Notes: generated by a model not told the origin, from the letters alone. Counted from the first letter of the stretch, positions 1 to 7,544 are shown. The stretch is DNA of 44,425 bases from Gilliamella sp. Lep-s35 (GCF_009795845.1 NZ_WTEX01000020.1:1-44425); one strand, 5' to 3'. Numbers and translations: made by a program.

Positions 1-117
1 AACTCGATACGATAAGTTAGAAAGGAATTATGCCAGTATGGTATCACTGGCATTTATGTTAATGTGGCTGCCAATGTATTGTTGAATAATTTATGTACAG
101 CAAAGTTCAACAGCCCC
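1..117 (+). mobile_element. Right end of an IS5-type insertion sequence, cut by the window edge
   Basis: The transposase tail (2-85) is followed by a short non-coding stretch ending in CAAAGTTCAACAGCCCC (101-117). Read inward, this begins GGGGCTGTTGAAC, typical of a terminal inverted repeat in the IS5 superfamily. TAA at 118-120 could be part of the target duplication. The left end lies outside the window, so the boundary at 117 is inferred from one end only. Confidence 0.65.
2..85 (+). CDS. IS5-family transposase, C-terminal fragment (5' end outside window)
   Basis: The frame is open from the first bases to TGA at 83-85 and reads TRYDKLERNYASMV, then a hydrophobic tail ending WLPMYC. A YDKL-RNYAS motif followed by a short hydrophobic end is how many IS5-family DDE transposases finish. 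Only the last 27 residues are present, so whether the gene is intact cannot be judged. The inverted-repeat-like end 16 bp downstream agrees with a transposase reading toward the right end of its element. Confidence 0.7.
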   Translation, partial: TRYDKLERNYASMVSLAFMLMWLPMYC

Positions 118-388
118 TAATTATGTTTAAATATAGCCTATTTTATTTATCCCACTTATAAAGGTTAGTTCTTGCTGTTGCATCGCTCATTGAATATCGC
201 TAAAGAAAATTCTGTTGGGAACAGGTAATAATTAAAATAGTTAATAATTAACACGCAAACATAAATTAACGACAGCATATTTTAATAAAAAAAACCAAAT
301 TGTTATGTGATAGATACTAACGTTTAAAAAGTATATAATTTTACAAACTTTAATGTTAATTTAAGAAAGTACTGGAGATTTAATTGTT

Positions 389-604
389 ATGAAAGAATAT
401 AAGGTAGTTATTTATCAAGAAAATGCTTTTTCTTCATTTCTTTTTGGCGCAGCCAATGTTAATCCCGTTAGATTTTCCCAATTGTTAAATAGAAATGCTG
501 AAGCAGGCTGGCGTGTAGTTACTATGGAAAGAGAGATTCGTCGCTTGTTCCTATTTTGGAAACGAGAAGCTCACATAGTTATCCTTGAACGTGACCGTAT
601 TTAA
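389..604 (+). CDS. DUF4177 domain-containing small protein
   Basis: This 71-residue protein matches the DUF4177 pattern throughout: an opening MKEYKVVIYQE, a central NVNPVRFSQLLNRNAEAGWRVVTMER and a closing HIVILERDR. The AGWRVVTM-then-ILERD arrangement is the family signature. Members are small, soluble proteins of unknown function. A GGAGAT sequence lies about 10 bases before the ATG. The gene stands alone: an IS end lies upstream, and a 12-bp perfect hairpin (680-707) follows about 75 bases after the stop. The 118-388 stretch before it is AT-rich and presumably holds the promoter; nothing else was seen there. Confidence 0.75.
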   Translation: MKEYKVVIYQENAFSSFLFGAANVNPVRFSQLLNRNAEAGWRVVTMEREIRRLFLFWKREAHIVILERDRI

Positions 605-679
605 ATAAACCGAAAATAATTTTTATTAACAAAATCTTTTTAGAAGTAATATTCTAAATTAATAATTATGAGGTTGAAT

Positions 680-707
680 ATTAATATGCTTACTAAAGCA
701 TATTAAT
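680..707 (+). terminator. Perfect 12-bp hairpin after the DUF4177 gene
   Basis: ATTAATATGCTT (680-691) pairs perfectly with AAGCATATTAAT (696-707) across a 4-base ACTA loop. It lies between two convergent genes, so it may end transcription for the plus-strand gene. No clear T-run follows, so this is a weak or non-classical terminator. Confidence 0.45.
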
Positions 708-756
708 TTCACAAAATAGAATAAATTACTAAATTAAACAAATTAGAACCGTAATA

Positions 757-800
757 TTTTGTAAAAACTTTCAGAAAACACGGAGTTTTAGTATAAAAAT
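757..800 (+). repeat. Dispersed ~45-bp repeat, copy 1
   Basis: Shares with four other places in the window a TTTTGT-A-run-TTTCAG start and a TTTNAGTATAAA end, with a variable middle. It ends 9 bases before the stop codon of the minus-strand DMT gene at 810. The other copies are at 13583-13624, 23350-23394 (reverse), 30631-30674 and 40506-40550. Confidence 0.75.
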
Positions 801-809
801 AGAAGGGAT

Positions 810-1193
810 TTATGATTTACGCTGCAATTTTTGCTCGGCTATAGCCAAAAAAACAATACCAATAATAATACATAATCCACCAAGCATGCGTGTGAATGTA
901 ATTTTTTCATCAAAAATAATCACCGATACTAGCATCACTGTAACCACCTGTAAATGAGATGCCGCAAAGGCCGGGCCAACTGGAGCTTTTTTTAATAGTA
1001 TCATCCAAGTGATAAACGCTCCTGTATAACCCAAGATGATTAAATAAGCCCAACCATAAGAAAATACGCGGACTAACCAATCAAAACTGACTTCGAATGG
1101 TAAGGCTGATAGTGCGGTTAATTTAAAGCTAGTTTGGCCAAAAGTATCAAAAAATAGTAGTAAGATAAAACCAATAATATAAAATTTTTTCAT
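810..1193 (-). CDS. Half-size DMT (SMR/EamA-like) membrane transporter, second of a pair
   Basis: A 127-residue protein with four hydrophobic segments (about residues 4-24, 44-64, 72-95 and 102-120) and few charged loops. This is the size and topology of four-helix members of the drug/metabolite transporter superfamily. DTFGQTSFKLTAL near the N-terminus matches DTVGQIAFKYAAL in the upstream neighbour, so the two are paralogs and probably form a heterodimer, as ArnE/ArnF or paired SMR proteins do. Its ATG overlaps the neighbour's TAA by one base (TAATG), indicating translational coupling. The substrate is unknown. Position after zur hints at metal-linked expression, which is inference. Confidence 0.7.
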   Translation of the reverse strand: MKKFYIIGFILLLFFDTFGQTSFKLTALSALPFEVSFDWLVRVFSYGWAYLIILGYTGAFITWMILLKKAPVGPAFAASHLQVVTVMLVSVIIFDEKITFTRMLGGLCIIIGIVFLAIAEQKLQRKS

Positions 1194-1558
1194 TAAGTCA
1201 GCCCCACTAATATTACACCAGTAGTAATGAAAAATATCCCCACAATACGAAACAAAGTTAGATGCTCTTTAAATAAAATTCGCCCTGCTAACATAACGGT
1301 GATAATATTAAATGATCCCAATAAAATGCCTACTGATAATGGCACTTCACTTAAAAACGCCAACCAACAAATAAATCCAAGAAAATAAGTACCAAAACCG
1401 ATCCATATCCAAATATTACTAAATAATGTTTGCCAATAACGTAAACCTTGCTTATTTTTGGAGGTGAGCGCGGCATACTTAAATGCAATTTGCCCAACGG
1501 TATCGCAAGCCATGTTAATTAGCCAAAGAAAAATAATTAAAGTTGACACTGCTGACAA
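1193..1558 (-). CDS. Half-size DMT (SMR/EamA-like) membrane transporter, first of a pair
   Basis: A 121-residue, four-helix membrane protein paralogous to its downstream neighbour: NMACDTVGQIAFKYAAL aligns with the other's DTFGQTSFKLTAL, and both end with an ITTGVI/IIGIV-type last helix. The start lies inside the end of zur, a 22-base overlap, and the stop overlaps the next start by one base, so zur and both transporter genes are read from one message. Homologs are annotated only as EamA/DMT family. I do not know the substrate; small hydrophobic cations, lipid-linked sugars or a metal chelate are all possible. Confidence 0.7.
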   Translation of the reverse strand: MSAVSTLIIFLWLINMACDTVGQIAFKYAALTSKNKQGLRYWQTLFSNIWIWIGFGTYFLGFICWLAFLSEVPLSVGILLGSFNIITVMLAGRILFKEHLTLFRIVGIFFITTGVILVGLT

Positions 1559-1971
1559 AGTCCATGTATTTCAAGCACACTGTGCTTTATTAAAAACTGA
1601 TTTTGGTGTGCGAGTTGTTTGAGTTGTTCTTCTATTTGTTCAGAATGTTTTTCAATAATTTGTTGGCATTTATCGCAAATAAATAAAATTGAAATATGTT
1701 CAGGATCTTGAAAATGTGGACAGATGATATAGCTATTAGAAGATTCCACTTTGTGGATAAAGCCTTGCTCAAGTAAAAACTCAAGTGCACGATAAATGGT
1801 CGGTGGTTTGGCTTGTGGCTCACTAACTTTGAGTAGATCTAACAGATCATACGCACTCATAGCTCTATTGGCCGTTAACATAATGTCTAAAACGGTTCGG
1901 CGTTGCGTTGTCAGTTTAATGCCACGCTTTTTGCATAAAGTTTCAATTTTTTCAATTAGTAGATTATGCAT
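1537..1971 (-). CDS. zur: Zinc uptake regulator Zur (Fur family)
   Basis: A 144-residue Fur-family repressor closest to E. coli Zur: LTTQRRTVLDIM, SAYDLLDLL, EPQAKPPTIYRAL and LLEQGFIHKVESSNSY match almost word for word. The winged helix-turn-helix takes up about residues 1-80. Candidate Zn ligands are His73, Cys84 and His92 (regulatory site), and Cys99/Cys102 with Cys139/Cys142 (structural site). With Zn bound it represses zinc-uptake genes. It is shorter than E. coli Zur (171), lacking the His-rich tail after the last CxxC. AGGAAA lies six bases before the ATG. It sits 16 bases after rnfH and overlaps the next gene by 22 bases, so it is probably part of a ratA-rnfH-zur-transporter operon. 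Confidence 0.9.
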   Translation of the reverse strand: MHNLLIEKIETLCKKRGIKLTTQRRTVLDIMLTANRAMSAYDLLDLLKVSEPQAKPPTIYRALEFLLEQGFIHKVESSNSYIICPHFQDPEHISILFICDKCQQIIEKHSEQIEEQLKQLAHQNQFLIKHSVLEIHGLCQQCQL

Positions 1972-1987
1972 TTAGTTTCCTTTGCCT

Positions 1988-2266
1988 TTATCGATTGTTT
2001 TTTTGTGTCGCTTTTCTTCGTCTTATTTCTTTGGGGTCGTTGATTAATGGCCGATATATTTCAATGCGATCACCATTTTTTACCAATTGAGTCGGCTCAC
2101 AACGCTTTCCGTAAATACCAATTAGATGTTCATCCAATTGGATTTGACATAATGATAAGATATTGGATTTTGTAATTGCTTGCAAGACATTCGTTTGTTC
2201 ATCAACATTGCAATCAATGACTATTGAGTTATTGGGTAACGCATAAACAACTTGAATATTAATCAT
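1988..2266 (-). CDS. rnfH: RnfH family protein (ubiquitin-like fold)
   Basis: A 92-residue protein with the RnfH pattern: INIQVVYALPNNS at the start, LIGIYGKRCEPTQLVKNGDRIEIYRPLI in the second half and a basic tail ending DPKEIRRRKA. RnfH has a beta-grasp fold and is conserved beside RatA; its biochemical role is unsettled. An upstream start at 2314 is possible, but the ATG at 2266 gives the family length and lies one base after the ratA stop (TAAAATG), as expected for coupled genes. Confidence 0.85.
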   Translation of the reverse strand: MINIQVVYALPNNSIVIDCNVDEQTNVLQAITKSNILSLCQIQLDEHLIGIYGKRCEPTQLVKNGDRIEIYRPLINDPKEIRRRKATQKNNR

Positions 2267-2267
2267 T

Positions 2268-2696
2268 TTAATAAATCTGCCTTGCTCGTTTTGAAAACGC
2301 ATTAACCATGCCATTCATGACTTCTTTAAAGACAGGAGAAAAAGTCATATCTAATAATTTATTTTTGAACTCAAAATCTAAATTAAAACTGATTTTACTT
2401 TGGTTTTCCGTAATTTTAACAAATTGCCACCGGCCTGATAATTGTTTAAATGGACCTTCTAAAAGCGTAATATCAATTGAATTAGGTTCATTGATTTGAT
2501 TTAATGTGGTGAACGATTTTTTGAAACCAAACTTTTCAACCTCAATAAATGCGGCAATAATATTATCTTGTTTTTTAATAATACCTGTTGCAATACAATC
2601 TGGAATAAATTCTGGATATTTTTCAATATCGTTGACTAAAGCAAACATTTGCTCAACTGAATAAGGCTCGATAACTTCGCGAAAAACATGTACCAT
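2268..2696 (-). CDS. ratA: RatA, START-like ribosome association toxin/coenzyme Q-binding protein
   Basis: About 142 residues of the polyketide-cyclase/START family: PYSVEQMFALVNDIEKYPEFIPDC, then LLEGPFKQLSGRWQF and LDFEFKNKLLDMTFSPVF match E. coli RatA (YfjG). RatA has been reported to bind 50S subunits and block 70S assembly, and is related to the Coq10 lipid-binding family. I chose the ATG at 2696 because family members begin just before the (I/V)-PYS-EQM segment. A longer start at 2729 would add a hydrophobic LLILFFYFII stretch and cannot be fully excluded, because neither start has a strong Shine-Dalgarno. It is divergent from smpB and coupled to rnfH, as in enterics. Confidence 0.85.
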   Translation of the reverse strand: MVHVFREVIEPYSVEQMFALVNDIEKYPEFIPDCIATGIIKKQDNIIAAFIEVEKFGFKKSFTTLNQINEPNSIDITLLEGPFKQLSGRWQFVKITENQSKISFNLDFEFKNKLLDMTFSPVFKEVMNGMVNAFSKRARQIY

Positions 2697-2762
2697 AATA
2701 ATAAAATAAAAAAATAAAATTAGTAGCATATAATATCACGTAACTCTATAATAACGCACATT

Positions 2763-3245
2763 ATGAATAAGAAAAAATCACACAAGCCTGGTTCGGCAAC
2801 TATTGCATTAAATAAACGTGCACGTCATGAGTACTTCATTGAAGAAGAGATCGAGGCGGGATTATCTCTGCAAGGTTGGGAGGTAAAATCACTGCGCGCA
2901 GGCAAAGCCAATATTAGCGACAGCTATGTTTTGCTAAAAGATGGTGAGGCATGGTTATTTGGGGCAACTATTACTCCGTTAAATGTTGCTTCAACTCATG
3001 TCATTTGCGAACCTATGCGCAACCGTAAATTACTGCTAAATGAACGTGAACTCAACTCGTTATTTGGTCAAATTAACCGCCAAGGTTATACCGTTGTTGC
3101 CCTTTCTTTATATTGGAAGAATGCGTGGGCGAAAGTGAAAATTGGGGTAGCCAAAGGTAAAAAAGAATACGATAAACGAACAGATATTAAAGAACGTCAA
3201 TGGCAAGTTGATAAAGCTCGGATAATGAAAAATTCCAATCGGTAA
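2763..3245 (+). CDS. smpB: SsrA-binding protein SmpB
   Basis: A 160-residue protein with the full SmpB pattern: [19 protein letters not shown], then [21 protein letters not shown], an oligonucleotide-binding barrel core, and a basic tail ([26 protein letters not shown]) that enters the ribosome decoding centre. It binds tmRNA and is needed for trans-translation. It is divergent from ratA with 66 bp between the two starts. The tmRNA gene ssrA, which often follows smpB, is not in the 197 bp downstream. Confidence 0.97.
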   Translation: MNKKKSHKPGSATIALNKRARHEYFIEEEIEAGLSLQGWEVKSLRAGKANISDSYVLLKDGEAWLFGATITPLNVASTHVICEPMRNRKLLLNERELNSLFGQINRQGYTVVALSLYWKNAWAKVKIGVAKGKKEYDKRTDIKERQWQVDKARIMKNSNR

Positions 3246-3304
3246 TACTACAGTGTTAATTTATTGAAAGCTTTTATGGTGGCTTATAATTTCTAACTTA
3301 ATTA

Positions 3305-3370
3305 AACATCTGCTTTAGCTTACAATTTTTAGTTTCTATTTCTTCCAAATCACGGTAAGTAGCAGATGTT
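3305..3370. repeat. Long imperfect inverted repeat between smpB and the ABC operon
   Basis: AACATCTGCT (3305-3314) is mirrored by AGCAGATGTT (3361-3370). An inner pair, CTTAC (about 3319-3323) with GTAAG (about 3355-3359), can extend the stem around a loop of about 31 bases. It lies in the 197-bp gap between the convergent smpB and ABC ATPase genes. No T-run follows on either strand, so it is not a classical terminator. It may be a small structured RNA, a 3'-end processing stem or a decayed mobile miniature element. Confidence 0.5.
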
Positions 3371-3442
3371 ACTAGAATAAAATGTGTCTCTATAATTATC
3401 AAAAAACAATATCTAACCAAGACACTGCTTTTTGATTTATTA

Positions 3443-4237
3443 TTAACCTAAAAGTAAAGCATCGTCGGTAACCTTTTCACCGCGTGTCTGTTCAAACATG
3501 GCTAAAAGGTCAGTGATAGTTAATTTTGTACGCTCTTCGCCCGATACATCAAGCACCACTTGCCCCTGATGCAGCATGACGGTTCGGGTGCCATATTCCA
3601 AGGCTTGTTTCATTGAGTGAGTTACCATCATGGTCGTTAATTTGTTTTGTGACACCATTTGATCGGTAAGATCTAGAACAAATTGCGCAGTTTTAGGATC
3701 AAGTGCCGCTGTGTGCTCGTCTAGAAGTAGTATTTTAGACGGTTGTAAAGTTGACATTAATAAGCTAACAGCTTGCCTTTGCCCACCAGAAAGTAGTCCC
3801 ATCATGTCGGTTAGTCGATTTTCCAAGCCTAGGTTTAGCATCGCTAATTTATCTTTAAATATTGAGCGTGCTTTACGGTTAAGTGCGGAAGATAATGTAA
3901 ATTTTTTACCTCGGTTATAAGCAATAGCAAGGTTTTCTTCAATCGTTAGGTTTTCACAAGTTCCAACCATTGGATCTTGAAATACTCGAGCAACCATACC
4001 TGCGCGTTTCCATGCTGGCCAACGAGTAACATTTTTATCATTGATGACAATAGAGCCTGAATCAGTTAGCAAATCACCACTAATTGCGTTAAGTAACGAG
4101 CTTTTCCCTGCACCGTTACTACCAATGATAGTGACAAACTCTCCTTCGCTGATGTTAAGATTTAACCCTCGTAATACATGATTTTCAATCGGTGTACCTT
4201 GATTAAAGGTTAATTGTAATTGTTCTGCTTTAATCAT
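3443..4237 (-). CDS. ABC importer ATP-binding protein (TrpZ-like)
   Basis: A 264-residue ATPase with all nucleotide-binding motifs: Walker A GSNGAGKSS (39-47), a Q-loop near Gln87, signature LSGGQRQ (149-155), Walker B ILLLDEH (169-175) and the switch His in MVTHS (His207). It powers the importer whose permease starts upstream with a 2-base gap. Its partners are a single permease and PF04392 binding proteins, the arrangement described for TrpXYZ-type tryptophan/tyrosine importers. The substrate cannot be read from the ATPase. It is the last gene of the operon and convergent with smpB. Confidence 0.88.
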   Translation of the reverse strand: MIKAEQLQLTFNQGTPIENHVLRGLNLNISEGEFVTIIGSNGAGKSSLLNAISGDLLTDSGSIVINDKNVTRWPAWKRAGMVARVFQDPMVGTCENLTIEENLAIAYNRGKKFTLSSALNRKARSIFKDKLAMLNLGLENRLTDMMGLLSGGQRQAVSLLMSTLQPSKILLLDEHTAALDPKTAQFVLDLTDQMVSQNKLTTMMVTHSMKQALEYGTRTVMLHQGQVVLDVSGEERTKLTITDLLAMFEQTRGEKVTDDALLLG

Positions 4238-4239
4238 GT

Positions 4240-5196
4240 TTACTTTCCTCTTTTTTTAGAGAATTTTTTTAACTGCTTTGGTAAGACAAGAGCCAACACA
4301 ACTAATATTGCTGTAATAAGGTTTAGGTCTTCTGTTCCAACCCCTATATCTTGTAGCAATTCATTACTTAATGCGAAAGCAATAAATAAGCGATACAAGA
4401 TAGATCCAAAAATAACCGAAAGCATAACAGCCCAAATACGTTTTGTTGGAAAAATGCTTTCACCAAGTATAATTGAGGCTAGTCCAATAACGATTGTACC
4501 AACACCAATAGTAATATCCGCACTTCCTTGCGTTTGAACAAATAACGAACCACCTAAAGCAATTAAACCATTTGATATTGCCATACCAAGGATTGTAATT
4601 CCATCAGTTGGAATACCTTGAGATTTTGCCATTCGTGGATTTGTGCCTGTTGCTCTTAAAGCAAGCCCTTTTTGGGTATTTAAAAACACATTTAGTAACA
4701 TCCAAAATACAATTACAAATCCTAAGATCATTATGGGTTGTACTATATATTGATTACTAAAATCGTCAGAAATAAACGGTGAAAAAATAGTATTTTGACC
4801 GAGTAATGAAAGATTAGGCGAACCTGCAAGCCTCGTTGTTTCATTCATAACATAAGGCCCAATACCTAATATTCTTAAATTGATAGAATAAAGCCCTATC
4901 ATGACAATAATACTAGAAAGCAATTGTAAAATATTGAGTTTAACGTATAAAAGCCCTGTCATTGCTCCCGCTAGACAACCAACAAACATACCTAATAGTG
5001 TTGCGATCCAAGGGTCGATACCTATATAAATACATAATCCACATATTGCGCCACCAAGAGGAAAGCTCGCATCAGCAGTAAGATCAGGAAAATCCAGTAA
5101 ACGAAACGAAATAAATACACCTAAACTAACAAGTGCATAAATAAGCCCAATCCCCATTGAGCCAAATAAAAATTCAAAAGACATGAAAAAATCCAT
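4240..5196 (-). CDS. ABC importer permease (TrpY-like, PF02653 type)
   Basis: A 318-residue, very hydrophobic protein with about eight or nine membrane segments, of the branched-chain/ribose permease type. The N-terminal LISLGVFISFRLLDFPDLTADASF-like segment and the later GMAISNGLIALGGSLFVQTQGSADI segment are characteristic of permeases paired with PF04392 binding proteins. It probably homodimerises in the inner membrane. The ATG at 5196 follows a 7-bp hairpin (5204-5223), and the only Shine-Dalgarno-like purines (GGCGG) sit in the 3' arm of that hairpin, so translation may depend on its opening. Confidence 0.87.
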   Translation of the reverse strand: MDFFMSFEFLFGSMGIGLIYALVSLGVFISFRLLDFPDLTADASFPLGGAICGLCIYIGIDPWIATLLGMFVGCLAGAMTGLLYVKLNILQLLSSIIVMIGLYSINLRILGIGPYVMNETTRLAGSPNLSLLGQNTIFSPFISDDFSNQYIVQPIMILGFVIVFWMLLNVFLNTQKGLALRATGTNPRMAKSQGIPTDGITILGMAISNGLIALGGSLFVQTQGSADITIGVGTIVIGLASIILGESIFPTKRIWAVMLSVIFGSILYRLFIAFALSNELLQDIGVGTEDLNLITAILVVLALVLPKQLKKFSKKRGK

Positions 5197-5203
5197 TAAA
5201 GTT

Positions 5204-5223
5204 AACCGCCAAGGCTGGCGGTT
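5204..5223 (-). promoter_or_regulatory. Intra-operon hairpin covering the permease Shine-Dalgarno
   Basis: AACCGCC (5204-5210) pairs with GGCGGTT (5217-5223) around a 6-base loop, between the binding-protein stop (5245) and the permease start (5196). In the mRNA the 3' arm carries GGCGG, the only SD-like sequence before the permease ATG. Such hairpins after a binding-protein gene commonly keep the distal genes at lower expression; that this one does so is inference. Confidence 0.5.
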
Positions 5224-5244
5224 TAGTTATAAAAAAATAAAACA

Positions 5245-6222
5245 TTATTTTTCGACAATTTTTGCGGCTGATTTTAATATATCTTCAGATAAAGTGACAC
5301 CTTGGCGTTCAGCTGCTTTTTTGTTAATTGTTAGTTGAGTAATATTACCCACTTGTGGTGGAATATCGCCCGGTTTTTCGCCATTAAGGATGCGAATAAC
5401 AATTTTACCTGCTTGTCGACCAAGATCATAATAACTCATACCTAAAGCAGCAATAGCACCACGTTCTGCAGATTCAGGATTAGAAGCAATAAGAGGAATT
5501 TTACTTTCATTAGCTACTTTAGCTAAAGCCTCATAAGCAGAAACCACATTATTATCTGTTGTTGTATAGATTAAATCCACTTTACCTTTTAAGCTTCTCG
5601 CTGCAGTTGAGATATCAGAAGTGCGTTGTGCAGGTGCAGCAATAATTTTCATACCTCTTTTTTCTAGCTCATCTTGTAATTGTTTAAGTATGATTGTTGA
5701 ATTAACTTCGCTTGGGCTATAAACATAACCAATATTTTTAGCATCTGGTTTAATTTTAAGCATCATATCAATTTGAAAATCCAGTGACAGTGCATCAGAC
5801 ACACCAGTTACATTCGTTTTTGATGCTTCCCAGCTTGATGTTAATTTAGCTGCAACAGGATCTGTGACAGCCGTAAAAACAATAGGAATAAGTTTTGTTG
5901 TTGCAACTAATGCTTGCGAACTTGGAGTTGCAATACCAACGATAACATCAGGTTTACTTGCTGCAAATTGTTTAGCAATTTGCGCTGCATTTGCACTACT
6001 GCCTTGTGCACTAGCAAATTGTAGTTTTAAATTTTCCCCATTAATATAACCGTTATCTTTTAATTCATCTTCAACACCTTTACGTACATTATCTAATGCT
6101 GGGTGTTCAACGATGGCTGTAATGGCTACAAATTTTTGTTCAATTTTAGGATTTGCTGAAGAATAAAATGCTACAAGCGGTACACTAAGCAGCATAAAAA
6201 GTCTAATAATAAAATTACGCAT
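5245..6222 (-). CDS. ABC importer substrate-binding protein (PF04392/TrpX-like), paralog 1
   Basis: A secreted binding protein of about 325 residues. Signal peptide: MRNFIIRLFMLLSVPLVAFYSSA, cleaved near Ala23. Family motifs are KFVAITAIVEHPALDNVRKGVEDEL, AAQIAKQFAASKPDVIVGIATPSSQA, and TTTDNNVVSAYEAL, with GAIAALGMSYYDLGRQAG near the end. The ATG at 6222 is preferred over a GTG at 6231: AGGAG lies eight bases before the ATG but touches the GTG. The permease and ATPase follow. It is a close paralog of the next gene upstream, so either this importer uses two binding proteins or the two differ in ligand. Tryptophan or another aromatic amino acid is the best guess from the TrpXYZ precedent. Confidence 0.87.
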   Translation of the reverse strand: MRNFIIRLFMLLSVPLVAFYSSANPKIEQKFVAITAIVEHPALDNVRKGVEDELKDNGYINGENLKLQFASAQGSSANAAQIAKQFAASKPDVIVGIATPSSQALVATTKLIPIVFTAVTDPVAAKLTSSWEASKTNVTGVSDALSLDFQIDMMLKIKPDAKNIGYVYSPSEVNSTIILKQLQDELEKRGMKIIAAPAQRTSDISTAARSLKGKVDLIYTTTDNNVVSAYEALAKVANESKIPLIASNPESAERGAIAALGMSYYDLGRQAGKIVIRILNGEKPGDIPPQVGNITQLTINKKAAERQGVTLSEDILKSAAKIVEK

Positions 6223-6449
6223 AGAAAGCACTCCTGTAATATTTTTTTTACAACCAAGCTCAATATTAAGCTACTATAAAGCAAAAATAGATAATTTTCT
6301 AGAGTAAAAACAGGTTTGCTGTAAATATTTCATTACAGAAATGAAGGGTTATTAAAGAAGTGATGTTGATAAGGGGGATTTTAGCATTAGACTAAAGTCG
6401 GTAGTTAGTGATATTTATCTATTGGGAATGATCCTTTGCCATATCAAGT

Positions 6450-6474
6450 GCCTTACTCGCTCAGCGAGCAAGGC
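6450..6474 (-). promoter_or_regulatory. Strong hairpin between the two binding-protein genes
   Basis: GCCTTACTCGC (6450-6460) pairs with GCGAGCAAGGC (6464-6474) with one A/C mismatch and a 3-base loop. It follows the stop of the upstream binding-protein gene (6501) by 27 bases. A T-rich stretch follows only on the plus strand, where no gene runs into it. It may be a partial terminator or mRNA-stabilising stem that separates expression of the first gene from the three distal ones. Confidence 0.5.
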
Positions 6475-6500
6475 TTATTATTTGTTTAGTGGTATTAAAT

Positions 6501-7463
6501 TTAATGATTACCGATGACTTTATCGGCAGACTCAATCACTTCAGGCGTAAAAGTAATTCCTTGTTTTTTAGCCGCATCAATATTAATGACAAGGCGAAGA
6601 GCTTGCCCTAATTCTGGGGCAATAGTACCTACTGCTTCACCTTTTAATATACGTACAACAAGCTTACCTGATTGACGACCTACATCGTAATAACTCATTC
6701 CGTATGCAGCAACGGCTCCTCGTTCAATCGCATCAGGAAACGATGCTAAAAGGGGAATTTTATTTTCATTAGCAAATTTGACTAAAGACTCATAAGCGGA
6801 AACAACATTGTTATCCGTTGTAGTATAGATTAAATCAACTTTACCTTTTAATGAAAATGCAGCTGTTGAAATGTCTGCTGTTCGTTGAGCAGGTACTGCA
6901 AAAAGAGCAATTCCTTGTTCTGCCAGTAGAGTTTGCAGGTGTTTTAATACCACTGTTGAGTTTATTTCGCTCGGGCTATAGATATAACCGACTGATTTAA
7001 CGTTAGGTACAATTTTTTTCATAAAATCAATTTGTGGGCCTATTTCTTGATAATCAGACACGCCAGTAATATTGGTACCTGTTGGCTTCCAATCTTTGGT
7101 TAGTTTAGCTGCTATGGGATCGGTAATACCTGCAAAGACGATAGGAATTTGTTTTGTAGCCGCTGCTGTTGCTTGTGCACTTGGTGTTGCAATTGCAACA
7201 ATAACGTCAGATTTAGCTGAAATAAATTGCCTTGCAATTTGGGCTGCAGTTGCACTACTTCCTTGTGCGCTTTTATATTGAATAGTTAAATTTTCATTTA
7301 ATTTATAACCACTATCTGTTAATTCATCTTTAACACCATCGCGAATTTGATCTAATGAAGGATGTTCAACAATTGCCGTAATGGCAACATTTTTCATTGT
7401 ATCAGCAAAACTATAAAAAGGCACAAGCAATATCATTATTATCAATAAAGTAAAACGTCTCAT
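6501..7463 (-). CDS. ABC importer substrate-binding protein (PF04392/TrpX-like), paralog 2
   Basis: A secreted binding protein of about 320 residues and close paralog of the next gene: shared MKNVAITAIVEHPSLDQIRDGV, SDVIVAIATPSAQA, TTTDNNVVSAYESL and AYGMSYYDVGRQSGKLVVRIL. Signal peptide MRRFTLLIIMILLVPFYSFA. The ATG at 7463 is preferred to an in-frame GTG at 7472 because it keeps a GAGTG Shine-Dalgarno and a normal signal peptide. It is first in the importer cluster, separated from paralog 1 by about 280 bases holding a strong hairpin and perhaps a second promoter. It has its own promoter at 7496-7524. Confidence 0.87.
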   Translation of the reverse strand: MRRFTLLIIMILLVPFYSFADTMKNVAITAIVEHPSLDQIRDGVKDELTDSGYKLNENLTIQYKSAQGSSATAAQIARQFISAKSDVIVAIATPSAQATAAATKQIPIVFAGITDPIAAKLTKDWKPTGTNITGVSDYQEIGPQIDFMKKIVPNVKSVGYIYSPSEINSTVVLKHLQTLLAEQGIALFAVPAQRTADISTAAFSLKGKVDLIYTTTDNNVVSAYESLVKFANENKIPLLASFPDAIERGAVAAYGMSYYDVGRQSGKLVVRILKGEAVGTIAPELGQALRLVINIDAAKKQGITFTPEVIESADKVIGNH

Positions 7464-7477
7464 AAAACACACTCACA

Positions 7478-7544
7478 AACTAGTACAATAATTCCATTGT
7501 AGCCCTTTTATCTTCAAAAGTTAAGTTGTATTTTATGACTTAAC
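7478..7544 (-). promoter_or_regulatory. Promoter region of the ABC importer, with inverted repeat and TrpR-like half-site
   Basis: Minus-strand -35 TTAACT (7519-7524) and -10 TACAAT (7496-7501) are 17 bp apart. A 7-bp inverted repeat GTTAAGT/ACTTAAC (7520-7526 and 7538-7544) overlaps the -35 and could be an operator. Just after the predicted start, GTACTAGTT (7478-7486 on the minus strand) equals one half of the E. coli TrpR operator. The other half is poor (about 3 of 9 positions), so TrpR control is only suggested. Confidence 0.45.

Noticed and set aside
3246-3442. A tmRNA (ssrA) gene next to smpB
   Set aside because: The gap is too short and shows no tRNA-like acceptor end or tag-peptide frame; only an inverted repeat is present.
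7520-7544. TyrR box in the ABC importer promoter
   Set aside because: The inverted repeat GTTAAGT/ACTTAAC does not match TGTAAA-N6-TTTACA; it is listed only as a possible operator.
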